From Desulfurococcales archaeon (GTDB lineage Archaea > Thermoproteota > Thermoprotei_A > Sulfolobales > Desulfurococcaceae), in assembly GCA_015522345.1 (NCBI GenBank), contig WAML01000044.1:1-14745 (forward strand): a stretch of DNA of 14,745 nucleotides, in the 5' to 3' direction. Shown here in pieces: positions 8,723 to 14,665 of the stretch. Under the pieces are notes generated by a model. That model was not told where the DNA came from. It did no database searches and saw nothing but the letters and a program-made list of their open reading frames with translations. Position 1 is the first letter of the stretch. Each line of letters opens with the position of its first letter. Made by a program: the position numbers and the translations under genes.

Positions 8723-9951
8723 AGGAAATTATAGAGTATATTATAGCTGGAATAATATTGTTGTCGATAATACCTATGTATATTGGAATAAATACTATAC
8801 TATATACACCACCACGTGAGAGAGTAAGTCCTGCTGTACTAGCACTATATACTGAATCAATAAATAACGTAGTATACGAACTTATTAGTTCTAATAATCT
8901 TACTCCAGCCATTATAGACTTAAACAAATATGTTATAGAGAGAGTTGGCAGTGATGTATACAGAGACTATGGATACAATGTAGAAATAGTTTCTTGGGGA
9001 ATAATCAATATTACTGTATCTGACAATATAGTTAGAGTCTATACAAGAGATAAAGGAAATCTAACAATACTAGTAGTATACTCGACACTAGTGCATGAAT
9101 ACTATACATTAGATACACCAACTTATTCTAATGAATTAAAAGGAATATACATGTACGAAACTACTACAACATATTCATCGATAATAGCTGTAGTGGCTAT
9201 ACTTGAAACAGGTACTGCAAAATACATAGACTACTATATAGCATACTCTAGTAGAGTAAAACCACTGTATATAATGAACATTAATGGTAAAATCTACTTA
9301 CTAAATGATGTTAGTAATGGAAATATAGTGCCTAGCTACTATAATGGATACCCTGTAGTTACAACGTACATATACTATTATACGCCAAGTAAAATGAATG
9401 TTTATAGATACTTAGGCTACTCCCATGCAATTAGAGCGACTTACTATGTATGCGGCTATTCTTGGCTAGAAGATTGTGGAGCATATCTATACACTATAAC
9501 GCGTTTATACGAAGATATAAACTACTATAGTATACTACAGAGTGGTACAATAACTATTGATGACAGAGAATATCAAGTGCTTCAAGCCACTAATTTTAGA
9601 TATGAAGAAAAACATGATGAAACCTGGCGTAGACTAGATATATGGGGTAGGTACTGTAGATGCTGGGAATTCTGGTTCGGCTGGTGCACCGATGAATGGA
9701 GGAAAGTATCAGATACACTAGTTGAAACAAATCTATACAGGTATGATATTGCTGCTCCACTCTACAACGCTGTTTTATTCGTTCTCAAAGACTCTATTGG
9801 GAACATCTATATAGCTACACCTTATTACCACAGAATATCTTTTGGCGATACTCCTCCGAGTAACTGGCCTATACACACTATATCCTATATCTTGAGGATC
9901 GGGATGATTGATTATCAAGTAAGAGTTAGTGTTTGGAGGAGGACTATATGA
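8719..9951 (+). CDS. Large Tyr-rich pilin-like exported protein, 410 aa
   Basis: One N-terminal helix (about 5-28) follows a tail of only a few residues; the other about 380 residues should lie outside the cell. Tyrosine makes up 52 of 410 residues by my count. Residues about 303-327 form a cluster of three Cys and several Trp (pattern WGRYCRCWEFWFGWC). Two further Cys lie upstream (VCGYSWLEDC), giving five in all. Disulfides or an aromatic interaction surface are plausible; a metal site is possible but not shown. The gene starts by ATGA overlap with the previous gene and ends by ATGA overlap with the next, so translation is probably coupled. It is the largest subunit-like product in the operon and could be a tip adhesin or a filament cap; no family is recognised. 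Confidence 0.75.
   Translation: MKEIIEYIIAGIILLSIIPMYIGINTILYTPPRERVSPAVLALYTESINNVVYELISSNNLTPAIIDLNKYVIERVGSDVYRDYGYNVEIVSWGIINITVSDNIVRVYTRDKGNLTILVVYSTLVHEYYTLDTPTYSNELKGIYMYETTTTYSSIIAVVAILETGTAKYIDYYIAYSSRVKPLYIMNINGKIYLLNDVSNGNIVPSYYNGYPVVTTYIYYYTPSKMNVYRYLGYSHAIRATYYVCGYSWLEDCGAYLYTITRLYEDINYYSILQSGTITIDDREYQVLQATNFRYEEKHDETWRRLDIWGRYCRCWEFWFGWCTDEWRKVSDTLVETNLYRYDIAAPLYNAVLFVLKDSIGNIYIATPYYHRISFGDTPPSNWPIHTISYILRIGMIDYQVRVSVWRRTI
9935..9942 (+). promoter_or_regulatory. Strong Shine-Dalgarno GGAGGAGG fixing the next start
   Basis: GGAGGAGG inside the end of the 410-residue gene lies five bases before ATG 9948. It argues for that ATG over the upstream in-frame TTG at 9933, and for efficient internal initiation within the polycistronic message. 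Confidence 0.75.
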
Positions 9952-10340
9952 GGAGCCAAGCAATCGTTATATCAGCGTATATTGCTGCCTTAGTATTCAT
10001 AGCTACTCTTATCACGTTATACGTTGTTGTTTATCCTAGAACTACTACTAAGGTTTTCGAGTATAAACAATTTGATGTAGTCAGGATCGTTAGGTCTAAG
10101 ACGTATTGGAATGCATGTGAATTAGCTGAAACTATAGCTTCTATTTCTGGTGCAGATACTGTTAAAGTAAATATTACTATAATCAATATACTTGACAATA
10201 GAGTTATTGGCTCTATGAATTGCAGCAGAGAAATAGTTAATGTAGATCGAGAGAGACTTACATATTACTCTTATCATTTTACAAGACTTTCTCGTATAGG
10301 AGTAATGTATGTCTATGATATAGAGGTTGGTATTAGATGA
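9948..10340 (+). CDS. Small pilin-like single-pass protein, 130 aa
   Basis: From ATG 9948 the protein begins MRSQAIVISAYIAALVF, similar in layout to the MRAQ start of the first pilin-like protein of this operon. One hydrophobic helix (about 5-29) is followed by an exported domain of about 100 residues with two Cys (about 57 and 92), which could form a disulfide. An upstream in-frame TTG at 9933 would add five residues, but the GGAGGAGG ribosome binding site and the ATGA overlap with the preceding stop favour 9948. It overlaps the next gene by ATGA at 10337-10340. I infer a minor pilin; no named family is recognised. Confidence 0.72.
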   Translation: MRSQAIVISAYIAALVFIATLITLYVVVYPRTTTKVFEYKQFDVVRIVRSKTYWNACELAETIASISGADTVKVNITIINILDNRVIGSMNCSREIVNVDRERLTYYSYHFTRLSRIGVMYVYDIEVGIR

Positions 10341-11380
10341 AAGCCCATATACCAATAATAATAGCATTTATAATACTTAGTGCATTACTAGTATCAACTA
10401 CATACTATGTTACAACTAGAACTACTCATGTAAGTGAATCCCTCTATGGATATACATTAAGTGAATGGGTACTAATATATAGTGACTTAGAAACTCTTTG
10501 TTTACTCGCATTATCTAATAGTAGTTATACAGCAGCAGAAGTATTCAGTAACACTTTCTATACAACATACGATGAAGTTTATGGAGACTACTATGCTAGT
10601 CTAAACAATTTTATTCAAGCACTAGATACTGCTAGTAGAGAAGCTTCTAAAGTAATAGATAACACTATCGACTATCTACTAGATAACTGGGCCAACTACA
10701 AACGTAGAGATGGATACATAGTTAATATAGTGGAGTCAACTGGATACTATAGAGTAACTATATCCACTGTAAACCATGTATCCATAGGTAAAGGAGTTGT
10801 AGGAGTCCACATAGTTATCGATATAGTTTCCCCCTACGGAGAACATAGAGTATTTAATAGAACTATAGAAGCAGTCTACATAATGAAGTTTAGATCAGCT
10901 GATTTCGGAGATGATGGCTTATATCTCCCAATAAATATTACTGCATACGTAAATATTGATGGGAATAAATTCTACTATTTAGTGCCAAAAGAGGATCTAT
11001 ACATAAGTGTTTATAGTGAAACCTTCGAGTACCTAGAGTCTCTACAAAACGTAGTAGACTATACTATAGACTCTAGAGCAATATCAACATTTTACTATGG
11101 AGGGGGAGTAAGCTACACAATATACAAGATACCCTATAGATCACTAATGCTATTTGCAAAAGACATAGCAGTAAACTATCCATACATGCAGACAGGAACT
11201 TCAGCAGATGGGGACCCAATAGGACTACACCTATGGGCAACAATATCAAGCATAAATATAGACAACATAATAGTATACTCAGCACTAAAAATAGCATTCA
11301 AATTCGAAATAGAATGGTACTATGGACCCTGTAGCTGGAGCATAATAGTAGGAGTAGAAGCAGACGAAACATTCTGGTAA
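10337..11380 (+). CDS. Pilin-like single-pass exported protein, 347 aa
   Basis: The last gene of the operon encodes MKAH, then a hydrophobic helix (about 5-24), a predicted helical stretch (about 75-125, including ALDTASREASKVIDNTIDYLL) and a beta-rich exported domain. GAGGTTGG (10323-10330) is the likely ribosome binding site and the start overlaps the previous stop as ATGA. Codon choice changes along the gene: near the 5' end about 28 of 75 codons end in T, near the 3' end only about 6 of 75. This suggests that the last part has a different history or constraint. Two Cys are far apart (about 55 and 334). Downstream is an A/T-rich stretch shared with the convergent pilin gene. No named family is recognised; a pilus-associated surface protein is inferred. 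Confidence 0.73.
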   Translation: MKAHIPIIIAFIILSALLVSTTYYVTTRTTHVSESLYGYTLSEWVLIYSDLETLCLLALSNSSYTAAEVFSNTFYTTYDEVYGDYYASLNNFIQALDTASREASKVIDNTIDYLLDNWANYKRRDGYIVNIVESTGYYRVTISTVNHVSIGKGVVGVHIVIDIVSPYGEHRVFNRTIEAVYIMKFRSADFGDDGLYLPINITAYVNIDGNKFYYLVPKEDLYISVYSETFEYLESLQNVVDYTIDSRAISTFYYGGGVSYTIYKIPYRSLMLFAKDIAVNYPYMQTGTSADGDPIGLHLWATISSINIDNIIVYSALKIAFKFEIEWYYGPCSWSIIVGVEADETFW

Positions 11381-11420
11381 AAAATATTTAATTTATTAAC
11401 AAATTAAAATTTAACTTCTA
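11381..11420. terminator. A/T-rich convergent intergenic stretch, possible terminator
   Basis: Thirty-seven of 40 bases are A or T. On the minus strand it gives TATTTTTT just beyond the pilin gene, the kind of T-rich run at which archaeal RNA polymerase terminates; on the plus strand it follows the operon stop directly. No hairpin is needed or seen. Confidence 0.4.
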
Positions 11421-11447
11421 GATACCTAAGCCTAATTCACTACTCCT

Positions 11448-11918
11448 TTACGGTAGACTGATGGCTTTCGGATACTGACCACCACTGGCAGTATGGACAG
11501 TTATTTGTACTATTTGTCCAGGAGAATAGGCGTTGTTTGCTTTCAGTAGATATACATAAATAGTTGTCTCTTGTCCTGGATTCAAATTGGCATTCGTTGT
11601 ATTACTTGCCTCAGTAACTCCGTTTTGCAATTGAGTATCAACGCTTCCTGTACTAAGGTCTATAGGTTTGTTATTAATGAATATCATATCAATAGTTGTT
11701 GCAGAAGAACCTTTGTTTACAACCTTGAGAACTATTTCATAGTAAGTGTTTGTTCCTACGGTAACTGTTCTATTGACATATGCTGCTGTTATGTCTAGTC
11801 TTTCGAATTGTGATACTGTAGTAGTTATACCGGCCATCCATAGTGCTACAGCTATTGCTAGCGCTATTGCTATGCTCACGATTATTACTGTTGCAATGAC
11901 AGGGGATATTGCTCGCAT
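11448..11918 (-). CDS. Archaeal type IV pilin (RAISPVIATV class)
   Basis: The 156-residue product begins MRAISPVIATVIIVSIAIAL, the classic archaeal pilin N-terminus (DUF1628-type): a short basic leader, a prepilin peptidase site just before ISPVIATV, and a hydrophobic helix that forms the filament core. The rest is a compact, Thr/Asn/Val-rich beta domain with NRT and NTT sequons and no Cys. A GTG nine bases upstream (11927) would add MKN, but AGGGTGA (11930-11924) is ideally placed for ATG 11918, so I chose that. A very short leader is accepted by archaeal prepilin peptidases, yet the longer form cannot be excluded. It has its own promoter and lies tail to tail with the pilin-like operon. It is the best candidate for the major filament subunit of the machinery encoded here. 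Confidence 0.9.
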   Translation of the reverse strand: MRAISPVIATVIIVSIAIALAIAVALWMAGITTTVSQFERLDITAAYVNRTVTVGTNTYYEIVLKVVNKGSSATTIDMIFINNKPIDLSTGSVDTQLQNGVTEASNTTNANLNPGQETTIYVYLLKANNAYSPGQIVQITVHTASGGQYPKAISLP

Positions 11919-11954
11919 GTTTTTCACCCTACATATTTATTGTGGTTCATTGGG

Positions 11955-11965
11955 TTATTAATAAG
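11955..11965 (-). promoter_or_regulatory. Putative TATA box for the type IV pilin
   Basis: CTTATTAATAA on the minus strand is centred about 42 nt before ATG 11918. Initiation about 25 nt downstream would leave a leader of about 17 nt containing the AGGGTGA ribosome binding site. A separate promoter fits a subunit made in greater amount than the minor subunits. Confidence 0.45.
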
Positions 11966-12051
11966 TGTTACAGTGTGGTATTTACATGTATCTAATTGTT
12001 TGTGTATGTATCTTATATACTGTATTAGTACTTTCGCTGTATTGTAGAAGA

Positions 12052-13071
12052 CTATTTCTTTGTTGTTAAAACTACTAGGCTACAGTCTTTCTCGATCTTT
12101 TTCCTTGGATCCGGTAATATCTCTAACTCGCCATTACAGTAGATCGCTAGTATCTTGTGTTTCCTTCCAGTACTCTCGATGAGCTCTTTCTCTAGCTCCT
12201 CTATAGTTCTACCAAGTTGTTTAGACGAGGGCTTCACTTCAATTAAATCTGAATATCCTTTCGCAGTCACTATATCCTTTAAGAAAGCTATTATACTTGG
12301 CTCGAAAACGCTTGAGGCAATGGCTCTACCCAGTAGCTTATTAGATAGTATTTGGCTAACACCTATTTCCTCAAGTAATTCTTCTGTATGTGAACTAGAT
12401 ACTATAGCGGAGATCTTAGCTCTTTTATTCAATTTCCTAACCATTAATGCTACATGGATAGTCTTACTATCATCACTTAGACACAACAATACATTATTGA
12501 CTCTATCGACGCCTGCCCTGGCGAGTATACTAGAATCCTCTGGATCACCAACCATATAGTCTATTGAAGGCTGACTCCTAGGCTGAACAGGAGTAAGCCA
12601 TCCAGTAGCATCACCATATCCATTAACTACTAGTTCATCAATTATTTCTCTACAAGACCCGCTATCCCCTATGACAAGTATCTTCTTATTCTTCAATGGC
12701 GCTTGCCCCAAAACCTTCTTTATACTAGTACTAAGAAATATATCAGCTATAACTGATATTGTTAATGTATAAGCCATTATACCAGTAATAGCTGCGAAAC
12801 CAGCTACAATCCATCCCAGTCCACGAGCTGGAGTTACATCGCCATAACCTATAGTAGCCATTGTTATTAAACTCCAGTATAAACTAGTCCATAGATCCAC
12901 GTCGGCTCTCCCAGCAACAACGTGCTCACTATAATAGAAGAGTAGCGCATTGAAAAGCCATGTTATAGTGAAGAAAATAAGTATAAAAGTTATACGAGAC
13001 CGAAGCATTCTCCTATACAAACTACTAAGCCTAAGCTTCCTCAATACTCTATAGATGATGTATATCGGCAA
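12052..13071 (-). CDS. MthK-like potassium channel with RCK (TrkA) domain
   Basis: The 339-residue product has two membrane helices (about 28-46 and 84-112) around a pore loop with the K+ selectivity filter TIGYGD (73-78) and a glycine in the second helix (near 97) where MthK has its gating hinge. A cytoplasmic RCK domain follows: a Rossmann strand ILVIGDSG (131-138) and the TrkA-type YMVGDPEDSSILARAGVDRV stretch (172-191). A TrkA_C-like domain forms the C-terminus (about 267-339). The length is close to MthK. The Rossmann loop reads GDSGS instead of the full GxGxxG, so the gating ligand need not be NAD; MthK itself is Ca2+-gated. TTG 13071 is preceded closely by a G-rich tract; ATG at residue 22 is an alternative but would remove a basic N-terminal tail. 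It is not functionally tied to the pilus genes. Confidence 0.93.
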   Translation of the reverse strand: MPIYIIYRVLRKLRLSSLYRRMLRSRITFILIFFTITWLFNALLFYYSEHVVAGRADVDLWTSLYWSLITMATIGYGDVTPARGLGWIVAGFAAITGIMAYTLTISVIADIFLSTSIKKVLGQAPLKNKKILVIGDSGSCREIIDELVVNGYGDATGWLTPVQPRSQPSIDYMVGDPEDSSILARAGVDRVNNVLLCLSDDSKTIHVALMVRKLNKRAKISAIVSSSHTEELLEEIGVSQILSNKLLGRAIASSVFEPSIIAFLKDIVTAKGYSDLIEVKPSSKQLGRTIEELEKELIESTGRKHKILAIYCNGELEILPDPRKKIEKDCSLVVLTTKK

Positions 13072-13080
13072 ACCCCCTGC

Positions 13081-13095
13081 ACCAGTATAACTGGT
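13081..13095. repeat. Inverted repeat upstream of the K+ channel start
   Basis: ACCAGT-ATA-ACTGGT is a perfect 6-bp inverted repeat with a 3-base centre, 10 nt before the channel's TTG. It overlaps a possible TATA element (TTATAC on the minus strand), so a bound regulator could block initiation. A chance occurrence is also possible. Confidence 0.45.
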
Positions 13096-13180
13096 TCCAG
13101 CCCTATATGAAGAGGCATAGTTCTTTAATCCATAATCATAATAATGTTAAGTAACTCCACTACAATATATAGGTTTCCAG

Positions 13181-13370
13181 AGGTCTGACCCTTATGGTGG
13201 GTCTTCATCCCTCATGGGCTCCTCCGCTCCCGCTCTTCAGGAGCCTAGCTCCACCGGTTAGCCTCCCTCATTCCTCTGCTAGGCTCCTCCGAGCGAAAGC
13301 GGAGGGGTTTAGGAGACTTCATCCTTATCTCCCAACTGGTCATCGCTCATCCACCCCCCATCCCATATCA
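13181..13370. ncRNA. GC-rich candidate structured RNA or mobile-element end
   Basis: Between the channel gene and the AbrB-like gene there is no credible protein gene, but bases 13201-13320 contain 73 G or C out of 120, far above the surrounding DNA. In AT-rich hyperthermophiles, such islands usually mark structured RNA. Perfect complements are visible: 13239-13249 with 13278-13288 (11 bp), 13221-13228 with 13298-13305 (8 bp, enclosing the first), and a competing 7-bp pair 13217-13223 with 13239-13245. A local hairpin CCTCC-GA-GC-GAAA-GC-GGAGG (13286-13305) ends in a GNRA tetraloop. The minus strand is the purine-rich, G-rich one and could be transcribed from the symmetric TATA at 13387-13396. 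Candidates are an omega-RNA-like TnpB partner, a structured leader of the channel gene, or an IS end. Strand and function are unknown. Confidence 0.5.
13187..13203. repeat. Small hairpin GACCC-7 nt-GGGTC at the edge of the GC-rich block
   Basis: GACCC (13187-13191) and GGGTC (13199-13203) form a 5-bp stem with a 7-base loop at the left margin of the GC-rich block. Subterminal hairpins of this sort mark ends of IS200/IS605-type elements, but no transposase TnpA or second end is identified, so this is only a candidate. Confidence 0.35.
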
Positions 13371-13373
13371 TAT

Positions 13374-13386
13374 GTTTAGCGTAAAC
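13374..13386. repeat. Inverted repeat GTTTA-GCG-TAAAC next to the TATA box
   Basis: A perfect 5-bp inverted repeat with a 3-base centre abuts the TATA box of the AbrB-like/tnpB-like pair. Its right half is the start of a direct repeat (CGTAAA-C/T-TATAT at 13380-13391 and 13402-13413, 22 bp apart). Such an arrangement suits an operator, perhaps for autoregulation by the AbrB-like protein. Confidence 0.4.
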
Positions 13387-13396
13387 TATATATAAG
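13387..13396 (+). promoter_or_regulatory. Putative TATA box for the AbrB-like/tnpB-like pair
   Basis: TATATATAAG lies about 42 nt before GTG 13429, predicting initiation near 13416 and a leader of about 13 nt. The box is nearly symmetric, so it could also direct minus-strand transcription into the GC-rich block. Confidence 0.45.
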
Positions 13397-13428
13397 TCTT
13401 ACGTAAATTATATTCATGGTGTACTGTT

Positions 13429-13572
13429 GTGGAGCAGTATGTTTTCCATGCAAAGATTAGTAAGGGTAGTGGGAGGAAGCTATGCATCTACATACCCAAG
13501 GACATTGAGGAAAAAATAAGGCATCTACATGGACAAGAGGTGGTAGTGATTGTCATTAAACCCGATGCCTAG
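13429..13572 (+). CDS. Small AbrB/MazE-like protein, 47 aa
   Basis: A GTG-started frame of 48 codons encodes EQYVFHAKISKGSGRKLCIY followed by IPKDIEEKIRHLHGQEVVVI and a short tail. This matches the SpoVT/AbrB swapped-hairpin pattern: strand, Gly-rich turn, strand, IPK(D/E)I, helix, Gly, strand. AbrB-type domains dimerise to form a DNA-binding barrel and serve as antitoxins or autorepressors. The 3' end overlaps the tnpB-like gene by 23 nt, and the likely ribosome binding site of the latter lies within this frame, so the two are translationally linked. No toxin gene is next to it. I infer a DNA-binding regulator of the tnpB-like gene or its promoter repeats. The frame is short, but its fit to the family pattern makes it credible. 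Confidence 0.68.
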   Translation: MEQYVFHAKISKGSGRKLCIYIPKDIEEKIRHLHGQEVVVIVIKPDA

Positions 13573-14665
13573 GATAATAGCGGATAAAGAGACAGTAAAA
13601 CAGTTCATGTATGTAACAATTAACGGTAGATTAATACCGAAGAGTAACGAGGACTATATGAAGCTCTGTTTACTAGCATATCGTTTCAAGCAGGCAGTTA
13701 AGCATGGAATAAACCTTGTATTAAAGAGGGTTCAGCAAAGAGAAGCGTATAAAGAGCTTGCAAGGATGCTTCCAAGCAGTATTTATGGGGAGACAGCATA
13801 CAAGTATGCTAAACTCCTTGTAGAGGGAAGTAATGAAAACAAGATAAACATTAAAAGAAAATGGATAGCGTCAAGAGGAGGAGTAACATGGAGAGGAAAC
13901 CTAAACATAAAACTGTTATCAACTGATAAGGTACTAATAAGGTACTACAATGGAGAATGGTTGAGATTCAAAGTATGTTTCGGAAAGAAATATCTCTCAT
14001 TAATCAATGAGCTTATAGAACTAGCTAATCAGAGGAAGATAAGCTATGGAGTATCAATAAGCTTCAAGTATAGTAAGCTATATATTCATGTCGAAGTACC
14101 TTTACAACTATATCTCAAATACTTTTCAACACCTAAACCTAATGGATACGGTTTATTTGCTGGTTTTGACTTGAATAGCGATAGGCTTAATGTGGTTGTT
14201 ATTGACGCTGACGCTGATGTAGTTGCTATGAAGACTTCTTGGTACAGCGAAGTAGTATCACATGGTTTTCCAAAAGAGAAAGCTAAATGGATAAGACTTA
14301 ATGCGTTAAGCAAGACTTTGAAGTGGTGCAGGAGAATAGGAGTGGATTATGTAGTGTTTGAGGATTTAACAAGGATAAAGTATAGGAGTTTTACAAGTAA
14401 TCCATACGCTAACCGTAAGATAGCTAGGTTCTCAAAGAAGCAACTACTTGTACATGGAGTTATTGATGCGTTAAAGCTGGGTTTTACGGTTATACTGGTT
14501 AGTCCAAGAGGGACAAGCAGTAGCTTAACTCACAAGCAGGTAATGAGGGAGAAAGGACTAGACAGACACATGGCTAGTGCATACATGATAACATACAGGG
14601 GATTAAAGAGGCTCAAAGAACAAGAACCCTCAATAACTCCCTCAACAACGCCCACTATAAACTAA
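13550..14665 (+). CDS. tnpB: TnpB-like RuvC protein (IS200/IS605 OrfB family), no zinc finger
   Basis: The 371-residue protein has a helical N-terminal part and a C-terminal RuvC-like nuclease fold. RuvC-I is GFDLNSDR with D207; RuvC-II is VVFEDL with E271; RuvC-III is GLDRHMASAY, where alignment on the final AY puts H340 at the position of the usual catalytic Asp (D338 is two residues earlier). After SPRGTSSS (318-325) canonical TnpB has a CxxC...CxxC zinc finger; here only about 12 residues separate it from RuvC-III and no such Cys exist. TnpB proteins are RNA-guided DNA nucleases of transposons; this one may be a divergent archaeal branch, altered in activity, or domesticated. TTG 13550 is preceded by GAGGTGG (13537-13543); ATG 13565 is an alternative. 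No TnpA is visible in the window. The upstream AbrB-like gene overlaps it. Confidence 0.85.
   Translation: MSLNPMPRIIADKETVKQFMYVTINGRLIPKSNEDYMKLCLLAYRFKQAVKHGINLVLKRVQQREAYKELARMLPSSIYGETAYKYAKLLVEGSNENKINIKRKWIASRGGVTWRGNLNIKLLSTDKVLIRYYNGEWLRFKVCFGKKYLSLINELIELANQRKISYGVSISFKYSKLYIHVEVPLQLYLKYFSTPKPNGYGLFAGFDLNSDRLNVVVIDADADVVAMKTSWYSEVVSHGFPKEKAKWIRLNALSKTLKWCRRIGVDYVVFEDLTRIKYRSFTSNPYANRKIARFSKKQLLVHGVIDALKLGFTVILVSPRGTSSSLTHKQVMREKGLDRHMASAYMITYRGLKRLKEQEPSITPSTTPTIN

Noticed and set aside
13245..13343. Minus-strand frame of 32 codons that vaguely recalls the basic C-terminal tails of some archaeal TnpB proteins
   Set aside because: It is too short, has no RuvC motif upstream, and the frame is closed just before it. 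It could be a decayed tnpB end, but the sequence alone does not show it.
13181..13370. C/D box sRNA in the GC-rich block
   Set aside because: CGATGACC and CTGA motifs can be found on the minus strand, but the C box match is poor and the spacing and C'/D' boxes do not fit; the long stems are also unlike C/D sRNAs.
13194..13379. Plus-strand open frame of 61 codons in the GC-rich block
   Set aside because: It is Pro/Ser/Arg/Leu-rich as expected from translating GC-rich structured DNA, has no ribosome binding site, and does not resemble a protein family. The inverted repeats explain the composition better.
13416..13460. Cys-rich 14-residue peptide MVYCCGAVCFPCKD before the AbrB-like gene
   Set aside because: It lies at the predicted transcription start and overlaps the AbrB-like start in another frame; with no support beyond Cys content it is most likely chance.
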